Origin: Spirochaeta sp.
GTDB lineage: Bacteria; Spirochaetota; Spirochaetia; Spirochaetales_E; Spirochaetaceae_B
Direction of reading: 5' to 3'
Assembly (NCBI GenBank): GCA_030590585.1
Contig: JAUUYD010000095.1
Location: 1 to 7,759 of the forward strand
Length of the DNA stretch: 7,759 nt
Each line of letters opens with the position of its first letter. Position 1 is the stretch's first letter. The translations under genes and the position numbers were made by a program. The notes beneath the pieces were generated by a model. It saw nothing but the letters and a program-made list of their open reading frames with translations. It was not told where the DNA came from and did no database searches. This document shows, piece after piece, positions 1 through 6,348 of the stretch.

Positions 1-650
1 TCGGGAAGGTTCATTTCTCCGGCACAGGGAATCACCGGAATGTCTTTAATACTGAAAGATATATCAGTTTCTCCCGGACCCAGGATGCGTACATTGTCGG
101 TTTGTTCCATAAGAGCTTTCAACGGTTCCATTGCCTCACCCATTTTCTTGTAATCAACGGTACAGACCTTGTAGAACCATTCTTCAAATCCTTCACCGCT
201 CATTTCGGCAGACTGGGCAAAGGCGCTTGTAGGATAACGGAGTACAACCCATTTGGTATTCGGCAGTCTTATCTTCATATGTACAGGGCTGTTATATTTT
301 TCCTTGTAAAGACGCATCGTTTCACCGGGGATATCCGATAGTTCCATTGCATTTTCCGGGGCTGTGAAACCAACATAGGCATCCATCATTTTCATTTGAT
401 GAACGTCGACCTCGGCAGCCATTTCAATCATTTCGGGATTGGCGTCTTTTAGCCATTCCCTGTGTGTTTCCTGGTTCTCCAGTCTATACACAGGCAGTGC
501 GCCAACAGCCTTTGATGCTTTTATGATGGCTCTTACAAGGGGCTCGGCGGAAAATCCGGTGCCTTGTATAAGGACTTTCTCACCTTTTTTGAGTTCCAGG
601 GAATGGTTGACGATGATATCGGCCAGTTTGTCGTTTCTTGGATCGTGCAT
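1..650 (-). CDS. M29-family metalloaminopeptidase (AmpS/PepS type), 3' end beyond window
   Basis: Cytosolic metal-dependent exopeptidase of family M29 that removes N-terminal amino acids from peptides. Only the first 216 codons are present; the gene runs off the left edge. The start (ATG at 650) gives MHDPRNDKLADIIVNHSL, followed by KKGEKVLIQG, the typical N-terminus of this family. Further family segments are WVVLRYPTSAFAQSAEMSGEGF, split here as WVVLRYPTSAFAQ and SAEMSGEGF, then a YKVCTVDY segment, and the window ends at GEMNLPD, just before the conserved Gly-Glu that begins the metal-binding half. The metal ligands therefore cannot be checked. The start lacks a clear Shine-Dalgarno sequence; an AAGGAGG at 711-717 on this strand lies about 60 bases upstream with no in-frame start codon near it. 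The gene diverges from the MFS exporter. Family assignment is firm; substrate specificity is unknown. Confidence 0.9.
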   Translation of the reverse strand, partial: MHDPRNDKLADIIVNHSLELKKGEKVLIQGTGFSAEPLVRAIIKASKAVGALPVYRLENQETHREWLKDANPEMIEMAAEVDVHQMKMMDAYVGFTAPENAMELSDIPGETMRLYKEKYNSPVHMKIRLPNTKWVVLRYPTSAFAQSAEMSGEGFEEWFYKVCTVDYKKMGEAMEPLKALMEQTDNVRILGPGETDISFSIKDIPVIPCAGEMNLP

Positions 651-734
651 GCCGGTATGATAGTGGTTCGGGGCATTGAGGTGAAGAGTTTTTGAGCTTG
701 TCTCTTTTGACCTCCTTCATTAATCTGGATTTTA
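651..734. promoter_or_regulatory. Short divergent intergenic region between aminopeptidase and MFS exporter
   Basis: These 84 bp must hold or adjoin the starts of two divergent transcripts. On the plus strand, TTGACC (708-713) followed 17 bases later by TTTTAA (731-736) is a weak promoter-like pair, but its -10 would overlap the exporter start codon. On the minus strand, TAAAAT (734-729) is a possible -10. A perfect AAGGAGG (717-711, minus) is not followed by a start codon at usable distance. GAGGT and ACCTC at the ends of 679-714, with AGAG/CTCT inside, could fold and include this sequence. No promoter here is convincing. Confidence 0.3.
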
Positions 735-1934
735 ATGCCTGATGAATCATTTCCATGGAAAAAGAACCTTGCAGCCGCCTGGTTTACTCAAATACTGTCT
801 CTGACAGGTTTCACCTTCGCGTTGGCCTTCATGCCTTTCTATCTGGAAGAACTCGGTATTACCGATCCTGACAGATTGAAGTTATGGACTGGAATCATAA
901 TATCGGTAACTGGGGTCTCCATGGGGATTATGGCTCCGATATGGGGTCGTCTTGGGGATATCGTCGGTCGAAAGGTAATGCTGATTCGTGCTCTTGGAAC
1001 AGGGGTTATCATCATCCTTGGTATGTCGTTTGTCCAAAGTCCGGGAGGATTTCTGGTATTTCGTATTGCCCAGGGACTTCTCACAGGAACCGTAGCTGCG
1101 GCAAGCGCGTTGGTGGCGGCAGGAACACCTGAGAATAAAATGCCTTCATCATTGGGGTTCTTCTCAACTTCCACATTTGTCGGCATTTCAGTTGGACCGG
1201 CGCTGGGAGGCCTGGCGGCGGAATTCTGGGGATACAGAACGGTTTTCCGGATTGGTTCGGGTATTCTCGCCCTCGGGGTAATCGCCGTCATAGTATTAAT
1301 TGTCGAGCCGCCGCGTTCCCGAACCCATTCCAAAGAACAAAAGGCCGGGGTGTTCGGAACGGTGAAAACAATTATCACACCACTGATTGCGTGGTCGTTT
1401 ATCCTGCTGTTCTTCATGAGGCTTACACGAACAACCACCGGACCCTTTCTTCCCCTGTATGTGCGGGAATTACGGGGGAGCGTTATGAGTGGTACTGTAG
1501 CCCTCTCTGGAGCTGTTAATGCCGGTGTCGGATTGGCTTCAGCACTTGGGGGATGGTTTCTTACCCGTCGGGCGGATCATGGAAATCCCATGAGATTCGC
1601 AGTCACTTACCTGCTGCTGGCCTTTGTTGTATCCATCCCTTTGTACTTCTGGCATTCACTTTTTCCATTCTCCATTTCTTATGTAATTGTATTTTTTTTC
1701 CTGGGGGGTATCGAACCACTGGTGGTGGCTACGATAGTTCGTGAGGTTTCTTCTGATAATCGTGGATTGCTCATCGGCATTCAGACAAGTGTCGGTAGTG
1801 TCGCCTGGACAATCGCTCCGTTTCTGGGAGCGGGAATTACAATCTACTGGTCGCTGGGAGCTCTGTTTCTGGTAATGCCGATCCTGATTCTGATAACCGG
1901 AATTACAGCGCTAATACTTTCAAGGATTCGTTAA
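735..1934 (+). CDS. MFS efflux transporter (DHA1/MdtG-like)
   Basis: Inner-membrane major facilitator of 399 aa, the usual length for a 12-helix transporter, probably a proton-coupled drug or small-molecule exporter. Residues 71-80 (GRLGDIVGRK) form the MFS motif A in the loop after helix 2. GISVGPALGG at 150-159 matches the motif C glycine/proline pattern of helix 5 that marks antiporters. A hydrophilic loop near residues 190-212 (EPPRSRTHSKEQK) separates the two six-helix halves. Start: the ATG at 735 is the first in-frame Met and precedes helix 1; only a weak TGGA lies 5 bases upstream. The gene is alone on its strand, diverges from the aminopeptidase and overlaps the 3' end of folC by 32 bp tail to tail. 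Substrate cannot be predicted from sequence alone. Confidence 0.88.
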   Translation: MPDESFPWKKNLAAAWFTQILSLTGFTFALAFMPFYLEELGITDPDRLKLWTGIIISVTGVSMGIMAPIWGRLGDIVGRKVMLIRALGTGVIIILGMSFVQSPGGFLVFRIAQGLLTGTVAAASALVAAGTPENKMPSSLGFFSTSTFVGISVGPALGGLAAEFWGYRTVFRIGSGILALGVIAVIVLIVEPPRSRTHSKEQKAGVFGTVKTIITPLIAWSFILLFFMRLTRTTTGPFLPLYVRELRGSVMSGTVALSGAVNAGVGLASALGGWFLTRRADHGNPMRFAVTYLLLAFVVSIPLYFWHSLFPFSISYVIVFFFLGGIEPLVVATIVREVSSDNRGLLIGIQTSVGSVAWTIAPFLGAGITIYWSLGALFLVMPILILITGITALILSRIR

Positions 1935-3300
1935 GGCGGGCAATTTCTCCTGCCATGAAGAACGATCCGGTAATCAGGATGGGCCGGGTTTCACCTGCAC
2001 GCTGGAGAATTGTCTTCCAGGCTTTTCCGGGTTCCATCAGAAGGGTGACATCGGCGCCTGTCCGTCGGAAGGATTCCGCTACTGCCGCCGGATTACTGGG
2101 CTTGAAAGTCCCCGGGGTGCTTATAATGACTTCCTTGAAATATGGATTACGGGTACCGCAAAGCTTATGGGCCATGGTCTTGTGATCTTTTCCCTCAACA
2201 CTGCCGAAAAGGAGAAGCGGCATTCCATTCGATGCGCTTCCCCTTACTTGTACAAAGGCTTCAGCCAGGGCTGATACTGAGCGGGGTGTGTGGGCACCGT
2301 CGAGAATGATAAGGGGTTTTTTCCGCAGGCATTGGAAACGGCCGGGGAGTTTTACATTTGACAGGGACGTAATATCTGAAATATTCCCGGCTGCACCTTT
2401 TTCATGGAATACTTCCAACTGACGAACCACCATCAGGGCCAATGCGGCATTCTCGGCCTGGACACGTCCCCCCATGGCCAGGCGAAGAACTTCCGGACTG
2501 CGGTCTCTCCAATTCAGCCTCCAGGAGAATTTGTCATTTTTATCATCGTCTTCAACTGTGTGAATGGCGCTGATACATCTGATTCTGCTTTGGATGTCTG
2601 TCAGCTCAATACCGGTTTTCCGGGCTTTTTTTCTGATAACCAAACAGGCGGCAAAGCTCTGTCTCGCAGAAAAAGCTGCAGTACCTGGTTTCATTATGCC
2701 GGCTTTCTCATCTGCAATTTTTTTTATTCTATTACCGAGTATCTCGGTATGCTCTTTCTCGATAGGGGTGATAACCACGGCTTCAGGTCTGCTGATAACA
2801 TTGGTGGCATCCAGGCGGCCGCCGAGACCGGTTTCCAGTACAGCCGTATCACATCCGGTATCCCGGAAGTGGAGAAATGCAAAGAGGGTGAGAAGTTCGA
2901 AGGTTGTGGCTCCGCCAACTCCGGGAAGATCATTTTCCAGATCCGGCAGCCGTTTCAGCAGCTTTCCTGCTGTTTCCAGGGCGGAGGACTCGGGGAAAAC
3001 CTCCCCTTCGATACGGAAACGTTCACGGTAATCAAGCAGATGCGGTGACGCGTACACACCTACCCGGCGGCCGGCCGACCTCAACAGGGCGGCGATGTAT
3101 GCGGCTGTTGAACCTTTACCCTTGGAGCCGGCCAGATGAATGACGCGGAAAGAATCCTGAGGGTTTCCGAATGCGCTGCATAAAGAACGCATTCTGTCCA
3201 GGCGGTAAACCCTGTTCGGATTTCCAGGGGGGAAGCCCTTTTCCAGATTGGTACGGGATTCGAATAGAGCGAAAGCTTCGTCCAGAGTTTTAATCTGCAC
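1903..3300 (-). CDS. folC: Bifunctional folylpolyglutamate synthase / dihydrofolate synthase
   Basis: Cytosolic Mur-ligase-family enzyme that adds glutamate to dihydropteroate and to reduced folates using ATP. From the GTG start at 3300 the protein is 465 aa, normal for FolC. Visible motifs: P-loop GSKGKGST near residue 58 (commonly GTNGKGS), ASPHLLDYRERF after it, ETGLGGRLDATNVI, EKEHTEILG (the His-Thr pair follows Glu rather than the usual Asp), EKAGIMKPG, the ILDGAHTP motif near residue 334 of the C-terminal domain, and a final ITGSFFMAGEI. Start choice: the frame is open to a TTG at 3324 inside hisD, but GTG at 3300 lies 2 bases after the hisD stop, which fits translational coupling; neither has a good Shine-Dalgarno sequence. 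It is the last gene of the FHA-hisD-folC operon. No terminator hairpin is seen at its end, which overlaps the exporter gene. Confidence 0.93.
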   Translation of the reverse strand: MQIKTLDEAFALFESRTNLEKGFPPGNPNRVYRLDRMRSLCSAFGNPQDSFRVIHLAGSKGKGSTAAYIAALLRSAGRRVGVYASPHLLDYRERFRIEGEVFPESSALETAGKLLKRLPDLENDLPGVGGATTFELLTLFAFLHFRDTGCDTAVLETGLGGRLDATNVISRPEAVVITPIEKEHTEILGNRIKKIADEKAGIMKPGTAAFSARQSFAACLVIRKKARKTGIELTDIQSRIRCISAIHTVEDDDKNDKFSWRLNWRDRSPEVLRLAMGGRVQAENAALALMVVRQLEVFHEKGAAGNISDITSLSNVKLPGRFQCLRKKPLIILDGAHTPRSVSALAEAFVQVRGSASNGMPLLLFGSVEGKDHKTMAHKLCGTRNPYFKEVIISTPGTFKPSNPAAVAESFRRTGADVTLLMEPGKAWKTILQRAGETRPILITGSFFMAGEIARLNESLKVLAL

Positions 3301-3302
3301 TG

Positions 3303-4604
3303 TCAGGCGGGTGTCCAGTCGCAAAGGGCCCGTTTGTGGGCGGGGAATCCTTCATATTCCGCCAGAACAGCGGCATGGGATCGGAGGTCATCCAAACCGG
3401 CTTGAGACATGTAAACTACGCTGGAACGCTTCTTGAAATCGCCAACGGATACACCGGACCAGGTGCGGGCATTGCCTCCGGTGGGCAGCACGGCATTGGC
3501 GCCTACCGAATAGTTTGCCGCCGAGAAGGGCACATTATCACCAAGTAGAATCTCCCCTGCGTTGGTTATGAGTCCGAGGGTGGCGAAAGGGTCGGCGGTG
3601 CGAATCTGCAGATGTTCGGTGGCAAAACGGTTGGCCAGATCGGCCCCTTCTTCGATATCCTCCACGATGAGTATGCCTCCGTAACCCGACATGACATCCC
3701 GGACAAAGCTTCGACGGGGCTCGGGGAGTGAATCCCCCAGTCGGGAGAGATGTTTGCTGACCTCTTGCGCCAGGCTTTGAGAATCTGTGATGAGCAGGGC
3801 TGCGGAGTCCGATCCGTGTTCAGCTTCCACCAGGAGATTCCTGGCGACATCTACTGCCTCGGGTGTTTTATCTGCCAGTATGATAGATTCCGAGGGGCCT
3901 GCGGGGAGACCGCAGTCCAGGACATCCCCCAGCAGTCGTTTGGCCGCCGCGACGTACTTGCTGCCTGGGCCGAGACACTTATCAACCTTCTGCACTGACT
4001 CGCTGCCGTAGGCCAGAGCCGCCCATGCCTGAGCACCGCCCATAGCATAGACTTCGTTCACAGCGCAGAGCCGCGCAGTGTAAAGGCAGGCGGCATCAAC
4101 CCGGCCTTCGGTATCCGGAGGGCTTGCCATTGCAATGCGTTTTACACCGGCAATCTGTGCCGGAACGGCCATCATGTAGAGCATGGAGGGGAAGCTCCCT
4201 CTGGCTCTGGGAACATAGAAGGCGGCTGAGGCGATGGGAAGTGTGCGTTCCCCGGCCATGATTCCCGGCCGGATTTCCTTCCAGTGCAGTCCGTCGGGAA
4301 CCTGATCGGCATGGTAGCGGCGTACGTTTTCAACGGAATACTCAAGAGCCGCTTTGATTTCCGGGGACAGGATGGCTTCGGCATCCTCGAAGTGACTCTC
4401 CGGGACCCTGATAGATGTATTAAGCGGGGCTTTGTCAAAGCGCTTATTCAATTCCTTGAGGGCCTTATCTCCATGGTTTCTAACATCATTGATGATACCG
4501 CCGACAGCATCACTCACCTCGGCAATGTCAAGTTCAGAGCGTGAGAGCAGTTTCTCTTTATCTTCTGTACTGAGTTGTGACCATCGGTGCAGGTTAATAT
4601 CCAT
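3303..4604 (-). CDS. hisD: Histidinol dehydrogenase family protein (HisD-like) with altered active site
   Basis: A 433-aa member of the HisD family, NAD- and zinc-dependent enzymes that classically oxidise histidinol to histidine. It aligns over its whole length with E. coli HisD. Kept: Tyr130, Gln192 (GGAQA), Ser238 (AGPSE), His263 (AEHG), the catalytic pair Glu330-His331 (ATEHLQI), Glu418, and His423 (PAHKR, zinc ligand His419 in E. coli). Changed: Glu260 for Gln259, Asn364 for zinc ligand Asp360, Ala371 for substrate-binding His367, Ser215 for Asn211, and YVPRARG replacing the usual YxPGG. The symbol marks the family only; another substrate is likely. Start: ATG 4604 has AGAGG 7 bases upstream, overlapping the FHA stop codon 11 bases away. 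folC follows immediately. No other his gene is visible. Confidence 0.85.
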   Translation of the reverse strand: MDINLHRWSQLSTEDKEKLLSRSELDIAEVSDAVGGIINDVRNHGDKALKELNKRFDKAPLNTSIRVPESHFEDAEAILSPEIKAALEYSVENVRRYHADQVPDGLHWKEIRPGIMAGERTLPIASAAFYVPRARGSFPSMLYMMAVPAQIAGVKRIAMASPPDTEGRVDAACLYTARLCAVNEVYAMGGAQAWAALAYGSESVQKVDKCLGPGSKYVAAAKRLLGDVLDCGLPAGPSESIILADKTPEAVDVARNLLVEAEHGSDSAALLITDSQSLAQEVSKHLSRLGDSLPEPRRSFVRDVMSGYGGILIVEDIEEGADLANRFATEHLQIRTADPFATLGLITNAGEILLGDNVPFSAANYSVGANAVLPTGGNARTWSGVSVGDFKKRSSVVYMSQAGLDDLRSHAAVLAEYEGFPAHKRALCDWTPA

Positions 4605-4615
4605 TGATAAACCTC

Positions 4616-4957
4616 TTAAACCAGACCGACTTCAATACGTCCGCCGAGCTTTATAACATCATCTGATTTCAGGCGTACGGATTTTCCCGGAAGAATTTGC
4701 TTGTCGTTCACCCAGGTGCCGTTGGTGCTGCCGGCATCTTCAATATACCAGCTGTTTCTGATTCGATGGACGATGCAGTGGATTCTGGAAACAAGGGGAT
4801 CGTCCACTCTGATGGTATTGCCCTTGTCCCTGCCGATGGTCATTTCATCAACCATACGCACCCGTCTGCCGCTGTGGACCAGAAACTTGAGTTCGCTTTT
4901 TCGAATTCGGGAGAGTCTGCGGCCAACTGGACTTTTTCCGGAAATGGTTTCATCCAT
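4616..4957 (-). CDS. Small FHA-domain protein
   Basis: A 113-aa cytosolic protein made almost entirely of one forkhead-associated domain, a phosphothreonine-binding fold. After a basic 25-residue N-terminus, the FHA signature residues occur in order: Gly42-Arg43 (TIGRDKGN), Ser57-Arg58-x-His60 (VSRIH), and Ser77-Thr78-Asn79-Gly80-Thr81 (STNGTWVN), followed by the last strands (SDDVIKLGG). There is no attached kinase, phosphatase or membrane segment, so it probably reads a phosphorylated partner encoded elsewhere. Start ATG 4957 has AAGGAG (4969-4964) 6 bases upstream, a strong signal. It is the first gene of the FHA-hisD-folC operon and diverges from the response regulator across a dyad-rich 211-bp region. 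Its partner is unknown. Confidence 0.9.
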   Translation of the reverse strand: MDETISGKSPVGRRLSRIRKSELKFLVHSGRRVRMVDEMTIGRDKGNTIRVDDPLVSRIHCIVHRIRNSWYIEDAGSTNGTWVNDKQILPGKSVRLKSDDVIKLGGRIEVGLV

Positions 4958-5020
4958 CGGGGTCTCCTTGCTGTCAATATATAGTGATCTCAGGCTGGTG
5001 AACAGTAATTTAAGTCTAGT

Positions 5021-5050
5021 GAGGCAATTTCATAAATATGAAATTGCTTC
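5021..5050. repeat. Long inverted repeat (operator or leader hairpin)
   Basis: GCAATTTCATA (5024-5034) and TATGAAATTGC (5037-5047) are perfect reverse complements separated by AA. Pairing extends outward by one G-T wobble and two more Watson-Crick pairs to 5021 and 5050, giving 14-position arms. No run of T follows on either strand, so it is not an ordinary intrinsic terminator. It could be a dimeric repressor operator or an mRNA hairpin in the FHA leader. Confidence 0.7.
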
Positions 5051-5079
5051 GGTACGATGGCCAAAACCCCTTTGTATCT

Positions 5080-5089
5080 CCTCTAGAGG
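5080..5089. repeat. Perfect 10-bp palindrome CCTCTAGAGG
   Basis: CCTCTAGAGG reads the same on both strands and sits between the two longer inverted repeats. It overlaps one of three TCTAG motifs in this region. On the minus strand the adjoining CCCC and GGGGTTTT (around 5087-5091 and 5063-5070) could form a competing weak stem. A role is not evident. Confidence 0.4.
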
Positions 5090-5096
5090 GGCATCT

Positions 5097-5121
5097 TTTC
5101 AATAATCACCGATTGTTGAAA
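5097..5121. repeat. Second inverted repeat in the divergent region
   Basis: TTTCAATAATC (5097-5107) and GATTGTTGAAA (5111-5121) pair over 11 positions with one wobble around the spacer ACC. Its sequence differs from the repeat at 5021-5050, so the two would be distinct operators or distinct leader hairpins. No T-run follows directly on either strand. Confidence 0.55.
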
Positions 5122-5135
5122 TCGACTCTAGTGGC

Positions 5136-5166
5136 ATTGTATCGTTTTTTAGTACTATAATATCAA
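5136..5166 (-). promoter_or_regulatory. Candidate sigma70 promoter for the FHA-hisD-folC operon
   Basis: On the minus strand TTGATA (5166-5161, five of six -35 consensus bases) is followed after 19 bases by TACAAT (5141-5136, five of six -10 bases). The spacer is longer than the ideal 17, so this is tentative. Transcription from near 5129 would give a structured leader of about 170 nt before the FHA start. Confidence 0.35.
5156..5161 (+). promoter_or_regulatory. Perfect TATAAT -10 candidate for the response regulator
   Basis: TATAAT ends 7 bases before the response regulator ATG. Used as a -10 it would start the RNA at or within a base or two of the ATG, giving a leaderless message, in line with the absence of any Shine-Dalgarno sequence. 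No good -35 element is seen at 16-18 bases upstream (the area reads GTGGCATT), and it overlaps the candidate minus-strand -35. Confidence 0.3.
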
Positions 5167-5168
5167 CC

Positions 5169-5603
5169 ATGAAAGCAAATGCTGATTTTCCGACTATCAA
5201 TGCAAAGGATCCACAGGGACTTGACCCGTCGGGCAGCCCATACAAAGTTCTCATTGTTGATGATTCCATGTTTGTCAGAAAGCAGTTGAGCCAGATTCTT
5301 TCTTCAGAAGGATTCGATGTTGTAGGACAGGCTGAGGACGGTTTAAAAGGGCTGGAACTCTTTAAAGAGCTTCATCCAAAGGTGGATCTGGTAACCATGG
5401 ATATCACTATGCCGAATATGGACGGCATCAGCTGTCTCGAGAAAATTGTTGCATTCGACAACAAGGCCAAGGTGATAATGATCAGTGCTCTGGGTAAGGA
5501 AGATCTTGTCAAAAAAGCCCTTATGGCCGGTGCCGGGAATTACATCGTCAAACCGCTGGACCGTAAAAAAGTTCTTGAACGCATCAAAGGTGTTTTAGGT
5601 TAG
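5169..5603 (+). CDS. Single-domain CheY-like response regulator
   Basis: A 144-aa receiver-only protein that accepts phosphate from a histidine kinase and signals by protein contact, since no DNA-binding or enzymatic output domain follows. The receiver spans about residues 25-144: acidic pair Asp31-Asp32 (VDDS), phosphoacceptor Asp78 in VTMDITMPNMDG, Ser106 (MISALG) and Lys128 (VKPLD) are all present. A polar extension of about 24 residues with no recognisable motif precedes the domain; the next in-frame Met would cut into the acidic pocket, so ATG 5169 is the start. It has no Shine-Dalgarno sequence. It diverges from the FHA gene and ends 13 bases from the convergent nrdG stop, with no terminator hairpin visible. 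No kinase gene is adjacent. It may be a chemotaxis CheY or a more general switch; sequence alone does not decide. Confidence 0.9.
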   Translation: MKANADFPTINAKDPQGLDPSGSPYKVLIVDDSMFVRKQLSQILSSEGFDVVGQAEDGLKGLELFKELHPKVDLVTMDITMPNMDGISCLEKIVAFDNKAKVIMISALGKEDLVKKALMAGAGNYIVKPLDRKKVLERIKGVLG

Positions 5604-5616
5604 AATCTGTCATCTT

Positions 5617-6348
5617 TCAACGTACGATTATCTCAGTTTCTTTCATGTTTTTTGTTTTGAAATCACGTAATATCAGTTTCAATTCATCTTCATCCGGGGC
5701 CTGAATATCACTCCATTCCGGGTTCAAGGTATCTCCAGCACTGTACGGCTGCCAAATCCATCTCGGAGCTGATGCTGCAAAAACCGCCAGCTGAGCCAAT
5801 ATACTCCTGTCTACCAGAGGGGGAACCACTGTGGTACGAACCTCGTAATCAATACCGGACCCGGCCAATATTGACATGGTCTGATTCAGAAGGGATTCAG
5901 CAGATTCAGACTCCGTTCCCTTCCATCCAAGCTCTTTGTATCTATCCGGGAGTGTTTTCAAATCCATGGAAACGTAATGTAATCTACCGGTATCAAGATA
6001 TTGTTTCAGGGTTTCCGGAAGAAGTCCCGCAGTATCCAGTTTAACGGGTAATCTGTGTTCTTCTGCCAGGTTTATCAGATCAGGAAGCAGGGGGTGGAGC
6101 AAAGCTTCTCCTCCGGAGATCGCCAAACCGCCAAGCAGTCTTGCCCTGTGACTTAAAAACAGGCGTAACTCATCAATATTTGAATTAAACGATAATTCAG
6201 CCCCGTTGCGCCCGGGGTCCGCAAAATCGGGATTCTGACAATAAGGACAGCTTAAGTGGCATCCGGGCAGAAAAACCGATGCGGCTACTTTTCCGGGGTA
6301 ATCCAGAAGAGTCGTTTTAACAAGGGCGAAACGCCCTCTCTTATGCAC
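5617..6348 (-). CDS. nrdG: Anaerobic RNR activating protein, radical SAM (NrdG2 type)
   Basis: A 243-aa radical-SAM activase that uses a [4Fe-4S] cluster and S-adenosylmethionine to create the glycyl radical of class III ribonucleotide reductase. Cys30, Cys34 and Cys37 (GCHLSCPYCQNP) form the cluster-binding CxxxCxxC motif, preceded by TTLLDYPGKVA and followed by ISGGEALL (residues 77-84), the SAM-contacting GGE motif. Length and motifs match the NrdG2 subfamily rather than the shorter E. coli NrdG. Start: GTG at 6348, overlapping the stop of the upstream ORF by 8 bp; there is no strong Shine-Dalgarno sequence, so it is probably translated by coupling. It is the last gene of the nrd operon. 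Its presumed substrate glycine lies in the small upstream ORF rather than in NrdD itself. Confidence 0.9.
   Translation of the reverse strand: MHKRGRFALVKTTLLDYPGKVAASVFLPGCHLSCPYCQNPDFADPGRNGAELSFNSNIDELRLFLSHRARLLGGLAISGGEALLHPLLPDLINLAEEHRLPVKLDTAGLLPETLKQYLDTGRLHYVSMDLKTLPDRYKELGWKGTESESAESLLNQTMSILAGSGIDYEVRTTVVPPLVDRSILAQLAVFAASAPRWIWQPYSAGDTLNPEWSDIQAPDEDELKLILRDFKTKNMKETEIIVR

Larger units (their letters stand above)
4958..5168. promoter_or_regulatory. Divergent regulatory region between FHA operon and response regulator
   Basis: These 211 bp separate two divergently transcribed signalling genes and hold no ORF that I would call a gene. They contain two long inverted repeats (5021-5050 and 5097-5121), a perfect CCTCTAGAGG palindrome (5080-5089), three related TCTAG motifs (5015, 5082, 5127) and overlapping promoter-like elements next to the response regulator start. 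If the minus-strand promoter lies near 5136-5166, the FHA mRNA would have a leader of about 170 nt containing all the dyads. If the promoter is nearer the gene, the dyads would instead be operators. Confidence 0.6.

Noticed and set aside
839..1438. 199-codon open frame on the minus strand inside the MFS gene
   Set aside because: It is antisense to the conserved exporter, is rich in Arg, Pro and Thr as expected for a shadow frame, and shows no domain or initiation signal.
2404..3048. 214-codon open frame on the plus strand opposite folC
   Set aside because: It is the reverse shadow of conserved FolC motifs and its composition and lack of a Shine-Dalgarno sequence argue against a gene.
5021..5050. 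Inverted repeat as an intrinsic terminator
   Set aside because: No run of T follows the stem on either strand, and it sits upstream of both flanking genes rather than after one.
5132..5147. Possible sigma54 site beginning TGGCAT upstream of the response regulator
   Set aside because: The GC dinucleotide required at -12 is absent; the bases at that spacing are T-rich.
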